A stretch of DNA of 64,000 nucleotides from the NCBI GenBank assembly GCA_027307235.1, contig DAHUXH010000012.1:124001-188000 (forward strand), given 5' to 3'. The translations under genes and the position numbers were made by a program. Below are positions 29,955 to 38,895 of this stretch, one piece after another. Origin of the DNA: Vulcanimicrobiota bacterium (lineage in GTDB: Bacteria; Vulcanimicrobiota; Vulcanimicrobiia; Vulcanimicrobiales; Vulcanimicrobiaceae). The notes under the pieces are model-generated. The model made no database searches. It had not been told where the DNA came from and was given only the letters and a program-made list of their open reading frames with translations. Each line of letters starts with the position of its first letter. Position 1 is the first letter of the stretch.

Positions 29955-30809
29955 GTGTACACGATGATCGTCGACGCGCAGACACTGCACGCGCACCTGC
30001 ACGATTCGTCCTGGCTGGTCCTCGACTGTCGCCACGCGCTCGCCGACTTCGACCTCGGCCGCCGTCTCTACGAGAGCGCGCACATTCCGGGTGCGCGCTT
30101 CGCGAACGTGGAGACCGACTTGTCCGGCGTGAAGACCGGGACGAACGGCCGCCATCCGCTCCCCGATCGCGACACGTTCGTCGAATTTCTGCGAACGAGC
30201 GGTGCGACGGACACGACGCAGATCGTCGCCTACGATGCGGGCGGCGACATGTTCGCGGCGCGCTTATGGACGTTGTGCCGCTGGATCGGGCACGAAGCGG
30301 TCGCGGTCCTCGACGGCGGCATGGCTGCGTGGAACGACGCCGGATTCCCGACGACCGATGCGCCGGCCCCGGTGCGCCAACGCGGAACGATCACCGCGAA
30401 CGCGCCGCTCGATCCGGTTCTGAATGTTGCAGCAACGCTGCCGCGCGTCGGCGCCGGTGCGCTGCTGCTCGACGCGCGCGCTCCCGAGCGCTACGCCGGC
30501 ATCACCGAGCCGATCGATCCGGTCGCCGGTCACATTCCCGGCGCGATCAATCGCCCGTTCAAAGAGAACTTCGACGAACGCGGGCGCTTCAAAACGCCCG
30601 GCCACCTGCGCGCGGAATTCGCGCGCATCGGCATCGACGCATCGACCGCCGGACGCAGCGTGAGCTACTGCGGCTCGGGGATCTCGGCGGCCGTCAATCT
30701 GCTGGCAAGCTTGTACGCCGGTCTCGGCGGCGGCGCGCTGTACGCGGGCGGCTGGAGCGAATGGTGCGCCGATCCGTCACGCCCGGTCGAGCGCTCCGCA
30801 ACGACCTGA
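29955..30809 (+). CDS. sseA: Thiosulfate/3-mercaptopyruvate sulfurtransferase
   Basis: A 284-residue tandem rhodanese. The N-terminal domain is inactive, with Asp (A-Y-D-A-G-G-D) at the loop position. The C-terminal domain carries catalytic Cys239 in Y-C-G-S-G-I-S, the CGSG loop typical of mercaptopyruvate-type enzymes. It moves sulfane sulfur to cyanide or thiols. GTG at 29955, 4 nt after grxD, gives the usual N-terminus Y-T-x-I-V; ATG at 29964 is the alternative. Context links it to Fe-S or sulfur metabolism. Confidence 0.92.
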   Translation: MYTMIVDAQTLHAHLHDSSWLVLDCRHALADFDLGRRLYESAHIPGARFANVETDLSGVKTGTNGRHPLPDRDTFVEFLRTSGATDTTQIVAYDAGGDMFAARLWTLCRWIGHEAVAVLDGGMAAWNDAGFPTTDAPAPVRQRGTITANAPLDPVLNVAATLPRVGAGALLLDARAPERYAGITEPIDPVAGHIPGAINRPFKENFDERGRFKTPGHLRAEFARIGIDASTAGRSVSYCGSGISAAVNLLASLYAGLGGGALYAGGWSEWCADPSRPVERSATT

Positions 30810-30810
30810 T

Positions 30811-32130
30811 TCACGCCTTGCGCGGAAGTCCCGCGCGAAAGAACAGCATCCCCCCGACGATCGCTGCGAGGGCGGCGAGCAGCATCGCCGCAAGCGCGGC
30901 GGCGTGCGCGCCGAATCGCCCAGCTGGACCAAGCGCGGCGCACGTGCGATAGGCGCCGGCGCTTAAGTCCACCGCCGCGCACCAGTACGCACGCCAATTG
31001 CTTTCCGTGATTTCGGCGACGGATGCGTCACCGTCGTAGAGCCGTGCGAAGGCCGCCCGCAGCGCAGGATCGTTTTCCAAGCGATCGTGCAGCGCGCGCA
31101 GTTGCGCGGCATCGAACGCGGTCACGCCAAGCGCGCGCAAGTCTCCGACCCGCTGCCACGCAGCGCCCACCTGAGAAAATTCGGTGACGTCGCGAATGCG
31201 GCCGTCAGGTGCGACGTCGAGCGTCACAAAGGATGGATTGTTGTCGTAGACTGGCGAGATCGACGGAACGAGGAGCAGCGGTATGGAGCCGGCGAGCCGA
31301 AACGCGAACTTGTGCGAGTGTCCGGCGATGACCGTTCCCACATGATACGACGTGTCTTCCAGCAATGCGAGCGCCGCGCGCTGACGATCGTCTTGCAAGA
31401 ACGAGATCGTGATCAACTGGTGCGCGAGCTTCGTCGTCGAGAACGCGTCGATTCCCGGCGGAATGTGCAGGATCACCCACGCCGGCTTTCCGTGGCCGGC
31501 GGCAAGGTCGTCGCGCAGTTCGTTCACGAGCGAAGCCGCCGGGTCGGAAGCGCGCGGGCCGCAGGCATCGCGATAGCGCGGCGACCAATAGACGTCGGCG
31601 AGAACGATCGCACGCGTCGATGGCGACGTCGGGAGCGTGGTCGTATACGATCCGTCGCGTGCGAAGCCGGCTGTGAAATCGGTGGTGACGCCGGGACGCG
31701 CGACCAGCGGACTCCACGCGTGCGCCACGCTGCGCAGAAACGCGTCCGCGGGCTGCAATTCGTAGTCGCCGCACGCCGAATCGTTGTTGCCGAGCGTGAG
31801 CACGAACTGCGCGTGCGGGAACGCCGCACCGAAGCGCTTCGCCAAGTACGCGAAGGTCGCCGCCGCTTGCGATCGATCGAAGGAGTGCGCGAGCAGATCG
31901 CCCGCGATGATGACGACCGGAGGGTTCGGGTCGACGGCGCGCATCTCGGCAAGCGATGCGTCGAGGAGCACGCCGTTGGTGTCGTGCCCGGCGGTCATCG
32001 GCACGGACGGCGAGGCCAGCGGATCGAAGTGGAGATCGCTGACCACGAGCCAGGGGGAACCGGCGAGCAACCGCCCCGGAGCGAGCAGGATCGCCACCCA
32101 AACGGACGCAACGACCAGCCACCGGAGCAT
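30811..32130 (-). CDS. Exported metallophosphoesterase (acid sphingomyelinase-like)
   Basis: A 439-residue calcineurin-like phosphoesterase. A signal peptide covers about 1-23. Metal motifs are S-D-L-H-F-D (31-36), I-A-G-D-L-L, L-G-N-N-D and A-G-H-S-H-K. A C-terminal transmembrane helix and short basic tail probably anchor it facing the periplasm. Similarity is to sphingomyelinase-like phosphodiesterases (SMPDL3); the substrate is unproven. The stop lies 1 nt from the sulfurtransferase stop, and the start is 7 nt from the divergent EVE gene. Confidence 0.87.
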   Translation of the reverse strand: MLRWLVVASVWVAILLAPGRLLAGSPWLVVSDLHFDPLASPSVPMTAGHDTNGVLLDASLAEMRAVDPNPPVVIIAGDLLAHSFDRSQAAATFAYLAKRFGAAFPHAQFVLTLGNNDSACGDYELQPADAFLRSVAHAWSPLVARPGVTTDFTAGFARDGSYTTTLPTSPSTRAIVLADVYWSPRYRDACGPRASDPAASLVNELRDDLAAGHGKPAWVILHIPPGIDAFSTTKLAHQLITISFLQDDRQRAALALLEDTSYHVGTVIAGHSHKFAFRLAGSIPLLLVPSISPVYDNNPSFVTLDVAPDGRIRDVTEFSQVGAAWQRVGDLRALGVTAFDAAQLRALHDRLENDPALRAAFARLYDGDASVAEITESNWRAYWCAAVDLSAGAYRTCAALGPAGRFGAHAAALAAMLLAALAAIVGGMLFFRAGLPRKA

Positions 32131-32137
32131 ACCAAGA

Positions 32138-32608
32138 ATGCTACACTATTGGCTCTTCAAAAGCGAACCAGACGTCTTTAGTTTCGACGATCTCAAGCGC
32201 GACGGCACCACGCCCTGGAGCGGCGTGCGCAATTGGCAAGCGCGGCGGAACATGCAAGAGATGCGCGCCGGCGATCTCGGCTTCTTCTACCATAGCAGCT
32301 GCGCTGTGCCCGGTGCCGTCGGTATCTGCCGCGTGGTTCGCACCGCCTATCCCGACTTCACGCAGTTCGATGCAGCCAGTGAGTATTTCGATTCGACCTC
32401 GCGTCCCGAGCATCCGAAGTGGTACATGGTCGACGTCGAATACGTGGAGCCGTTGCCCAATGCGGTCACGCTGGCGCGCGTTCGCGCGGAACCGCGGCTT
32501 GCCGAGATGACGCTCGTACGCAACTCGCGCCTGTCCGTCCAACCCGTCACGCCCGAGCAGTGGCAGATCATGCTCGAGCTCGCTCGCGAAACGACGCAAC
32601 CAGCTTGA
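32138..32608 (+). CDS. EVE-domain protein
   Basis: A 156-residue single EVE (PUA-like) domain with the hallmark W-L-F-K-S-E-P opening (residues 5-11), W-S-G-V-R-N-W-Q-A-R-R-N-M and F-F-Y-H-S. EVE proteins are thought to bind modified bases in DNA or RNA. GGAG lies 10 nt before ATG 32138. It is divergent from the metallophosphoesterase with only 7 nt between starts, and a strong terminator follows the stop. Confidence 0.95.
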   Translation: MLHYWLFKSEPDVFSFDDLKRDGTTPWSGVRNWQARRNMQEMRAGDLGFFYHSSCAVPGAVGICRVVRTAYPDFTQFDAASEYFDSTSRPEHPKWYMVDVEYVEPLPNAVTLARVRAEPRLAEMTLVRNSRLSVQPVTPEQWQIMLELARETTQPA

Positions 32609-32614
32609 ACGAAA

Positions 32615-32653
32615 GAACGCTCCGATGTCCGAAGACATCGGAGCGTTCCTTTG
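32615..32653. terminator. Bidirectional Rho-independent terminator
   Basis: A perfect 15-bp stem (32615-32629 with 32634-32648, GAACGCTCCGATGTC and complement) with a CGAA loop is followed by CTTT on the plus strand and TTTCGTT on the minus strand. It separates the convergent EVE gene and TonB-receptor gene. Confidence 0.88.
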
Positions 32654-32670
32654 CGACGTGCTCGGTGCGA

Positions 32671-35661
32671 TTATTCGCCGCCGAGGTGCTTGATGAGCAC
32701 GAACCGCCAGGACGCCGGCCCGAGAACGTTGCCCTCGGTGCCGCCGATCTGTCCGTTCGCAAGCGGAATGCCGACGCTCGCCCCGCCATAGACCGGGAAG
32801 AGGCCGCTGTAGGTGTTGGTGACGTTAGAACCCGCGACTTCCGCGTCGAATCCTGCGGCTACCGGATAGCGCAGGCTGACGTTGACGACGCCGAACGGCG
32901 GACGATTCAGCGAGTTGTTCTTGCCGAAGAGCGTTTCGCCGACGGCCACACGCGCGCTGTTCTTGAGCGTGTAGCTGAGTTCACCGTATCCCATCAAGTA
33001 GGGGATGTTTTGGTTGGAGTAGCCCGAACTCGCCGACGCGGCGATCGGGTTGTTGCCATTGACGCCGGGGTACACGACGCCGTTCTGGCCGGCGATCTGT
33101 CCGCCGCCGGTGCCGCCGGTGAAGTTGACGTTCGGAACGATGGCGACGTTCTTATTGAACACGGCGCAATCCGGCACGCCGTTGACGATCTGCGTCGTGT
33201 AGAAGCAGGCCGGGAGGTTGTAGGCGTATCCGCGCATCGTTGCACCCTGAAGCGTGAAGCCCAGACCGGCAGCCGGTTGACGGCGCAACTGAAGCTCGAT
33301 CCCCTGATAGCGCGAATTCGACAAGTTGACATTCGACGTGTAGTAGATCGGTGTTCCGACTGGGCAGGCGGTTCCCGAACCGACCGGCGTGTTGGCATCA
33401 CAGGTCACGCCGCTGTTGTAGAGCTGCGAGATGAAGTGATTCCACAGCGTCGTGCTGTAGCCGTCGATCGACACGGTTGTCGCCGGGTCATGGAAGCGAT
33501 AGCTGGCGCCCAGATCGTATCCGAAGGCCGTCTCCGGCAGCAGCGTTCCAGCATTGACCGTCTGCGTTGCGAACGTGTTGCCGGTGGTGAAGTTCACCAA
33601 GCCGGTCTGCTGATTGAGTTCGGCCAAGAACGGCGGAGCGATCGACGATCCGGCCGAGAAACGGAGCGCAAGATTCGCCGACGGGCGAAGCTCGACGCCC
33701 AGACGCGGATCGAAATGCGAACGCGTCGTCGTTTGGAAGAATGCGTTCGAACCATCGATCGCGCACGTGGCGGTCGTGAACGCGGCGCCGCTTCCCGAAC
33801 CGCAGCGAGCCGCATACGTGCTGCGGTAGCGGTTGCCGTACAGGCTGAGCGTCGTCGAAAGCTTGCTGTTGAGCCTGAACGATCCGCGCACGAGGGCCGT
33901 GCTGAAGATCTGTCCGCCGCCTTGCGGAATCGTTGTGCTCAAGCTGGGAGTCGCTGACGTTCCCGTCGCGTTCGCATTGGCACCGATGTTGTACGACTGC
34001 GTCGTCGATGATGTCGCATCATACGACAGCGTCAACGTATCGTTATCGTTGCTTCCGAACGGATGCGAGTATTCGAGTGAATAGCCGCTCAGGGCGTCGT
34101 TTTCAGCCTGATTGAAGTAGTTGAAGGAGCTCATTGGAACGAGCTGTCCGTTGAACGTGTTCGCCGCCGTGGCGGGACACCCGACCGTGTTGCCGCAGTT
34201 CGTGCCGAACGCCGTCACCATGAAGATCTGCGGCGTGGACACCAACGGCCCGCCTTGGTTGACCAAGCGATGGATGCCGGCCGAATAGTACCGGCCCAGG
34301 ATCGTGTCGTTACCGAGCGTCGTGCGCAAGTCGCCCTCGACGATCGGCTCGCTGTTCACTTCGGTGTCGGTTCCAGGGTGCAGGTTCGTGGTCGTGATCG
34401 GCGATCCGGCCGCGATCGAACCCGTATACGCGCCGCCCGTACCGGGCGTGAACACAGCCAGCGTCTGCGAGGACGTGTTCGCATTCTGATCGGCCGTCGT
34501 TTGCGTGCCGAAGTACGTGAACGTTGCCGTCGTCGCATCGGAGAGCTGATAGCGCACCTTCGCCAGCGCGCTGTAGTTCGAGTAGCCGCCGTTGATCGTC
34601 TGACAGCAGACGACGATTCCTTGTTTTCCGAAGTAGTTCGTATCGGTACCCGCGATCGGCAGGTTGCCGTCGTTGAAGCCGAGCTTCTGGCCGTTGATGA
34701 AGGACCCCGGGCCCGGGTTGAACATGGCTTGGTAGTTCCTAAAGCCGCCGTCGTCGGTCTCATACGAGTAATTGAGTGCGAAACTCAACCGGCCGACCGT
34801 GTTCGAGAATCCAATATTCGACAAGAGGCCGCCGAAATTGCTGATGCCTGCCATGAACTCGCCATCTGGCTTGTACGAAGGCTCGCGCGTGAGGAAGTTC
34901 ACCGTCCCGCCGATGGCGTAGTTGACCTGGGGCGCGTCGGCTCCGGGGCCTTTGACGACCTCGATGCCCCCAAGCGCGAAGCCGCTCAAGAACGTCGAGA
35001 CATAGTCACCGAATGAGCCGACCGAGATCGGATGCCCGTCGATGAGCGACGCCGTCTCGAACGAGAGGGCTCCGCGGATATTCGGAAAGGTGATCGCGCC
35101 GGGTGAGGCTTCGTTCGCGCTCGACTGCGGGAGGCTCGCGACGATACCCGGCGTTTGATTGAGCACCTGGTAGACTTGCGGCGTGGCCTGGTCGCGTAGC
35201 GTCTGCGGCGTGACCGTGTTGATCGCAGCCGGCGTGGTGTTGAACGTCCCTTTGCCGGCTGTGCGAACGACCGCGATCGTCTGCAACGATTGGAAATTGA
35301 GCGCCTGCATACGGATGCTCAGCATCTCAGGTTGTCCTGCCGTGACCGCGAAGAACTCTTGCGTGGCCAGATTGTACCCGGCCTTCGTGATCGTGACCGA
35401 GTAGATCCCGGGGTTGACGTCCGGAATTGAAAAGTTGCCTTGCGCGTCGGTGTCAGCGCTGTACGTGGTGGCGCCGCGCAACTCGACATGGGCTTTGGCC
35501 AGTGGAGCGCCGGTTTGGTCGGCTACGTTGCCGCTGACGACACTACCGGCGTTCTGGGCGACCTGCAACGGCGCGAATAGTGACGTCGTTGCCGCGCTCA
35601 CGGGTCCAACGACGAACAACGCGACGAGCGTAGCCGCCAGCATGCGTAACAATGGGCTCAC
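32671..35661 (-). CDS. TonB-dependent-receptor-like protein, tandem paralog 1
   Basis: A 996-residue outer-membrane protein. The signal peptide ends near V-S-A-A, a CarboxypepD_reg-like domain (about 43-120) opens V-S-G-N-V-A-D-Q-T-G, the plug contains I-E-V-V-K-G-P-G and a 22-strand-type barrel follows. GTG at 35661 has AGGAGG 4 nt upstream. The neighbour at 35836-38769 shares the architecture, signal peptide and promoter motif, so the two are tandem duplicates. No biosynthetic or transport partner identifies the substrate. Confidence 0.9.
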   Translation of the reverse strand: MSPLLRMLAATLVALFVVGPVSAATTSLFAPLQVAQNAGSVVSGNVADQTGAPLAKAHVELRGATTYSADTDAQGNFSIPDVNPGIYSVTITKAGYNLATQEFFAVTAGQPEMLSIRMQALNFQSLQTIAVVRTAGKGTFNTTPAAINTVTPQTLRDQATPQVYQVLNQTPGIVASLPQSSANEASPGAITFPNIRGALSFETASLIDGHPISVGSFGDYVSTFLSGFALGGIEVVKGPGADAPQVNYAIGGTVNFLTREPSYKPDGEFMAGISNFGGLLSNIGFSNTVGRLSFALNYSYETDDGGFRNYQAMFNPGPGSFINGQKLGFNDGNLPIAGTDTNYFGKQGIVVCCQTINGGYSNYSALAKVRYQLSDATTATFTYFGTQTTADQNANTSSQTLAVFTPGTGGAYTGSIAAGSPITTTNLHPGTDTEVNSEPIVEGDLRTTLGNDTILGRYYSAGIHRLVNQGGPLVSTPQIFMVTAFGTNCGNTVGCPATAANTFNGQLVPMSSFNYFNQAENDALSGYSLEYSHPFGSNDNDTLTLSYDATSSTTQSYNIGANANATGTSATPSLSTTIPQGGGQIFSTALVRGSFRLNSKLSTTLSLYGNRYRSTYAARCGSGSGAAFTTATCAIDGSNAFFQTTTRSHFDPRLGVELRPSANLALRFSAGSSIAPPFLAELNQQTGLVNFTTGNTFATQTVNAGTLLPETAFGYDLGASYRFHDPATTVSIDGYSTTLWNHFISQLYNSGVTCDANTPVGSGTACPVGTPIYYTSNVNLSNSRYQGIELQLRRQPAAGLGFTLQGATMRGYAYNLPACFYTTQIVNGVPDCAVFNKNVAIVPNVNFTGGTGGGQIAGQNGVVYPGVNGNNPIAASASSGYSNQNIPYLMGYGELSYTLKNSARVAVGETLFGKNNSLNRPPFGVVNVSLRYPVAAGFDAEVAGSNVTNTYSGLFPVYGGASVGIPLANGQIGGTEGNVLGPASWRFVLIKHLGGE

Positions 35662-35703
35662 GTATCCTCCTGAGGATCGTCGGAGAGCATTTAGATCGTT
35701 TCG

Positions 35704-35727
35704 AGTATACGAAGGCCGGATTAAGTT
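35704..35727 (-). promoter_or_regulatory. Promoter motif shared with tandem paralog 2
   Basis: On the minus strand AACTTAA (35721-35727), seven variable bases and TTCGTATACT (35704-35713) precede the gene. The same motif with the same spacing is at 38854-38877. TATACT fits a sigma70 -10 box. No clear -35 lies 17 nt upstream, so AACTTAA may be an activator or repressor contact. Confidence 0.55.
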
Positions 35728-35761
35728 CAGATTAGATTTTCATTTAGTCAATCCGCGAATA

Positions 35762-35803
35762 AGACAAAAGACACGGGCTCGCATCGCTACGAGCCCGTGT
35801 CTT
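35762..35803 (-). terminator. Rho-independent terminator of paralog 2
   Basis: A 14-bp stem AAGACACGGGCTCG (arms 35768-35781 and 35790-35803) with an 8-nt loop is followed on the minus strand by TTTTGTCTT. It ends the 35836-38769 gene before the promoter of paralog 1, so the two receptors are separate transcripts. Confidence 0.85.
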
Positions 35804-35835
35804 GCATGGAAGCGGCCCCGTGCGGCCGATGGTCG

Positions 35836-38769
35836 TTAGTTGCCGACTCGCTTCACCAGCATGAACCGGTAGCTGGCCGGGCCAACGACGTTTCCGACGG
35901 TCGCCGCCGATTGACCGTTGGCGAGACCGATCGGAACGCCGGTTCCCGCGACGGGAAAGAGCCCCGGATACGCGTTGAAGATGTTGTCGCCGGAGATTTG
36001 CACGGCGAACGAGTCGTTGATCGGGTAACGGATCGACGCGTACGCGATGCCGAACGGCGGCTCGTTGTAGGAGTTGTTCTTCCCAAGCAGCGTTTCACCG
36101 AATTCCGCTTGCGCACCGTTGCGCAGTTTGTACGAAATTCCGATGTTCCCGGTAAGATACGGCACGCTTTGGTTCTGCGAGCTGACGTTCGTTGACGCGA
36201 TTTCGTTATTCGGCAATGGCAAGAAACTCGCGTACCCGCCGTTGAAATTGACGCCGGGGACGACGTTGAGATTCGTGTCGAACTCGTTGCAATTCGCCGG
36301 ATTCGTGGAATAGAAGCACGGCGGCAGGTTGTAGGCGTACGCACGCTGCGTTCCGCCTGAAAACGACCAGCCGAGGCCGACGTCGGGAACGCGTTTGACG
36401 CTCAGTTCGAGGCCTTCAAAACGGACGTTCGCCAAGTTCTGAACTTCGGAGTCGTAGATCGGGATGTTGGGATTGCCGGTGCCCGGACCTTGACATTCGG
36501 TGGGCGTCGAGGCGCAGGTCAAGCCGCTCGGCGTAAGCCGCTGGAAGTACGAGTTGAACAGATTCGTCTGATATGCGTCAAAGCTGACGTAAGTCTGCCC
36601 ACGCATGCGTTTGTCGAAGCCGAGGTCGTATCCGAACGACGTCTCGGGCGCGAGGTGCGGGTTCTTGAAATTGACGGTCTCGAACGCATCGCCGGCGTTG
36701 GTGGCGAACGGCGGTTTGTCGCTCACCGTTGTGAGCAATCCGAGGAACGGCGGTGCGACCGACGATCCGGCGCCCAAGCGCACGGCCAGATCGGACGCCG
36801 GACGCCATTCGAGCCCAAGCCGTGCATCGGCATGCGAGCTCTTCTGCGTTTCGAACGTACAACCCGATCCGTCGAATTGGCAGCTTCCGCTATTGTTGGT
36901 CGTGGTTGCATATTGATTCGAGTACAAGCTGAGGATCGCGTGAAGTCGCGAGCCGATGTCGGCGCTGTCGCGCAACAGGTAGGTGGTGAACGCCTGATTC
37001 GAACCGGGCGGGATCGATGGCGGTCCGATGAACGCCCCGCCCGGGGCCTGACCCGGGAACGGCACGCTCGGGCTGAACACGTCATAGCTCAACGACTGCC
37101 CGATCGAGCGATCGAACGACAGCGTGAGCATGTTGTTTTCCGTCAGCGGATGGTTGTACTGGAACGAATAGCCGCTAAGACTGTCGGATTCGGTAGAGCG
37201 GAAGTAGTCGTAGTTTTGGAACGTGTACATCCCGCCGTTGAACGCCAGTGGCGGATTGTTGAACGACGGGCTGGACTGCTGATTTCCGAACGCCTGAAAC
37301 ACTTGCATGTCCGGCTGGTTGGGATCGTTGGGACCCTGGAACTGCAAGCGCTGGATCGCGGCGTGATAATAGCGCGCATCGACCGTGTCCGATCCAAGCG
37401 TTGAACCGATCTCGCCCATGATGATCGGCTCGTTGTTCGTTTCATAGTCAGTCGGGCTCGGGAACACGAAGGCCACCGGCAGCACCGTGCCGACCGGAAT
37501 GGAGCCCGTGTAGGCGGGCGCGCCGCCGTTCCCGGCCGCGTAGGGAAGAAACGTGGTATTCGTGATGTTCGCGTTATTCGCGAACTGGTCGGCCGTCGCC
37601 TGATTGCCGAGATAGGTCACGGTCGCGTTGGTCGCGTCGGAGAGCTTGTATTTGAGTTTGAGAAGCTCGCTGGACGATTCCAGCGTTCCCTGCGCGATCG
37701 TGCAGCACAAGATCAATGCGGCGCCGTTGTTGACCGACGAAGACGTGCCCGGGATCGGCTGCGTCTGCGTCGTCCCCGAAAAGATCGCGCCTTGATCTTG
37801 GAATCCGATATTTCCGAAATTGTTGAAGTAGAGTTTCTGACCGTTGATCGCCGACGGATCGTTGTTGTACGCGTAATCGGCGACAAAGCCGAGGCGGTTG
37901 TTGATCGTGTTGGAGAAACCGAAATTGAACGCCGTTCCGCCGTGACTCGTGATACCGAAAAAATAGTCCGGGGTCGGAGTGAGTGTGGGGTCTTTCGTAA
38001 TGAAGTTTACCGTGCCGCCGATCGCACCATTGATCTGAGGCGCCGTGGCGCCCGGACCCTTGATGACCTCGACCGAGCCGAAGGTCTCGGCATTCAAAAA
38101 CGTCGTGACGTAATCGCCGAACCCGCCCACGAAGACCGGATGGCCGTCGATCAGCGTCGCGGTTTCATAAGAACGCGCGTCGCGAACGTTGGGAAACGAG
38201 ATCGAACCGGGTGACGCACCGTTCACGCTGTTGCCGACGGTGCTGATCTGCACGCCGGGAAGCTGATCGAGCACATGGTTGACTTGTACCTGGCCCTGAT
38301 CGGTGAACGTCTGCGCCGTCACCACGTTGACCGCGGCGGACGTTGTATTGAACGTGCCGGGACCGACGGACCGGATCGTCGCGATGGTGCGCAACGACGT
38401 GAAGCTGATCGGCTGCAGCTTGGCGTTGATCTGCTGCGCCTGGCCGGCGGTCACCCCGACGAAGTCATCGACCTGGGTGTTAAAGCCCGGCCGCGTGATC
38501 GTGAGCGAATAGATGCCGGGATCGACGTTCGGAAACGAATAGTTTCCTTTGTCGTCCGTGTACGTATCGTATGTTTGATGCCCACGCAATTGTACGTGGG
38601 CGTTGCTGACGGGAACACCGTTCTGATCGTCGACGGTGCCGGATAGGGAGCCTCCGGCATTCTGGGCGACCTGCATCGGCGCGGCCTGCGATGTCGTTGC
38701 CGCGCTCACGGGTCCAACGACAAAAACCGCAACAAACAGTGCGACCAGGATGCGCACGAAATTGCTCAC
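35836..38769 (-). CDS. TonB-dependent-receptor-like protein, tandem paralog 2
   Basis: A 977-residue outer-membrane protein with the same layout as its neighbour: signal peptide ending V-S-A-A, CarboxypepD_reg-like domain with L-S-G-T-V-D-D-Q-N-G, plug with V-E-V-I-K-G-P-G-A, then barrel ending F-M-L-V-K-R-V-G-N. GTG at 38769 has AAGGAGG 6 nt upstream; an ATG 27 codons earlier lies close to the -10 box and is rejected. The signal-peptide region shares an identical 29-nt stretch with paralog 1. Confidence 0.9.
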   Translation of the reverse strand: MSNFVRILVALFVAVFVVGPVSAATTSQAAPMQVAQNAGGSLSGTVDDQNGVPVSNAHVQLRGHQTYDTYTDDKGNYSFPNVDPGIYSLTITRPGFNTQVDDFVGVTAGQAQQINAKLQPISFTSLRTIATIRSVGPGTFNTTSAAVNVVTAQTFTDQGQVQVNHVLDQLPGVQISTVGNSVNGASPGSISFPNVRDARSYETATLIDGHPVFVGGFGDYVTTFLNAETFGSVEVIKGPGATAPQINGAIGGTVNFITKDPTLTPTPDYFFGITSHGGTAFNFGFSNTINNRLGFVADYAYNNDPSAINGQKLYFNNFGNIGFQDQGAIFSGTTQTQPIPGTSSSVNNGAALILCCTIAQGTLESSSELLKLKYKLSDATNATVTYLGNQATADQFANNANITNTTFLPYAAGNGGAPAYTGSIPVGTVLPVAFVFPSPTDYETNNEPIIMGEIGSTLGSDTVDARYYHAAIQRLQFQGPNDPNQPDMQVFQAFGNQQSSPSFNNPPLAFNGGMYTFQNYDYFRSTESDSLSGYSFQYNHPLTENNMLTLSFDRSIGQSLSYDVFSPSVPFPGQAPGGAFIGPPSIPPGSNQAFTTYLLRDSADIGSRLHAILSLYSNQYATTTNNSGSCQFDGSGCTFETQKSSHADARLGLEWRPASDLAVRLGAGSSVAPPFLGLLTTVSDKPPFATNAGDAFETVNFKNPHLAPETSFGYDLGFDKRMRGQTYVSFDAYQTNLFNSYFQRLTPSGLTCASTPTECQGPGTGNPNIPIYDSEVQNLANVRFEGLELSVKRVPDVGLGWSFSGGTQRAYAYNLPPCFYSTNPANCNEFDTNLNVVPGVNFNGGYASFLPLPNNEIASTNVSSQNQSVPYLTGNIGISYKLRNGAQAEFGETLLGKNNSYNEPPFGIAYASIRYPINDSFAVQISGDNIFNAYPGLFPVAGTGVPIGLANGQSAATVGNVVGPASYRFMLVKRVGN

Positions 38770-38853
38770 ACACCCCTCCTTACGTTCATTCCTTAGCTGC
38801 GTGCCGCTCACCCGGGCACAAAGGGGAACCCGCTCCGAGAAGCGGTCCATGGC

Positions 38854-38877
38854 AGTATACGAAACAAACGTTAAGTT
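38854..38877 (-). promoter_or_regulatory. Promoter motif shared with tandem paralog 1
   Basis: AACTTAA (38871-38877), seven bases, then TTCGTATACT (38854-38863) on the minus strand, 85 nt before GTG 38769. It is identical in order and spacing to the motif at 35704-35727, while the seven spacer bases differ, which suggests selection on the two blocks. Confidence 0.55.
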
Positions 38878-38895
38878 TCCGTTATTCGACGAACG

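Noticed and set aside
32419-33957. 512-codon plus-strand frame over the EVE gene end and TonB-receptor paralog 1
   Set aside because: It crosses a strong terminator and two real genes in other frames; Arg-rich shadow.
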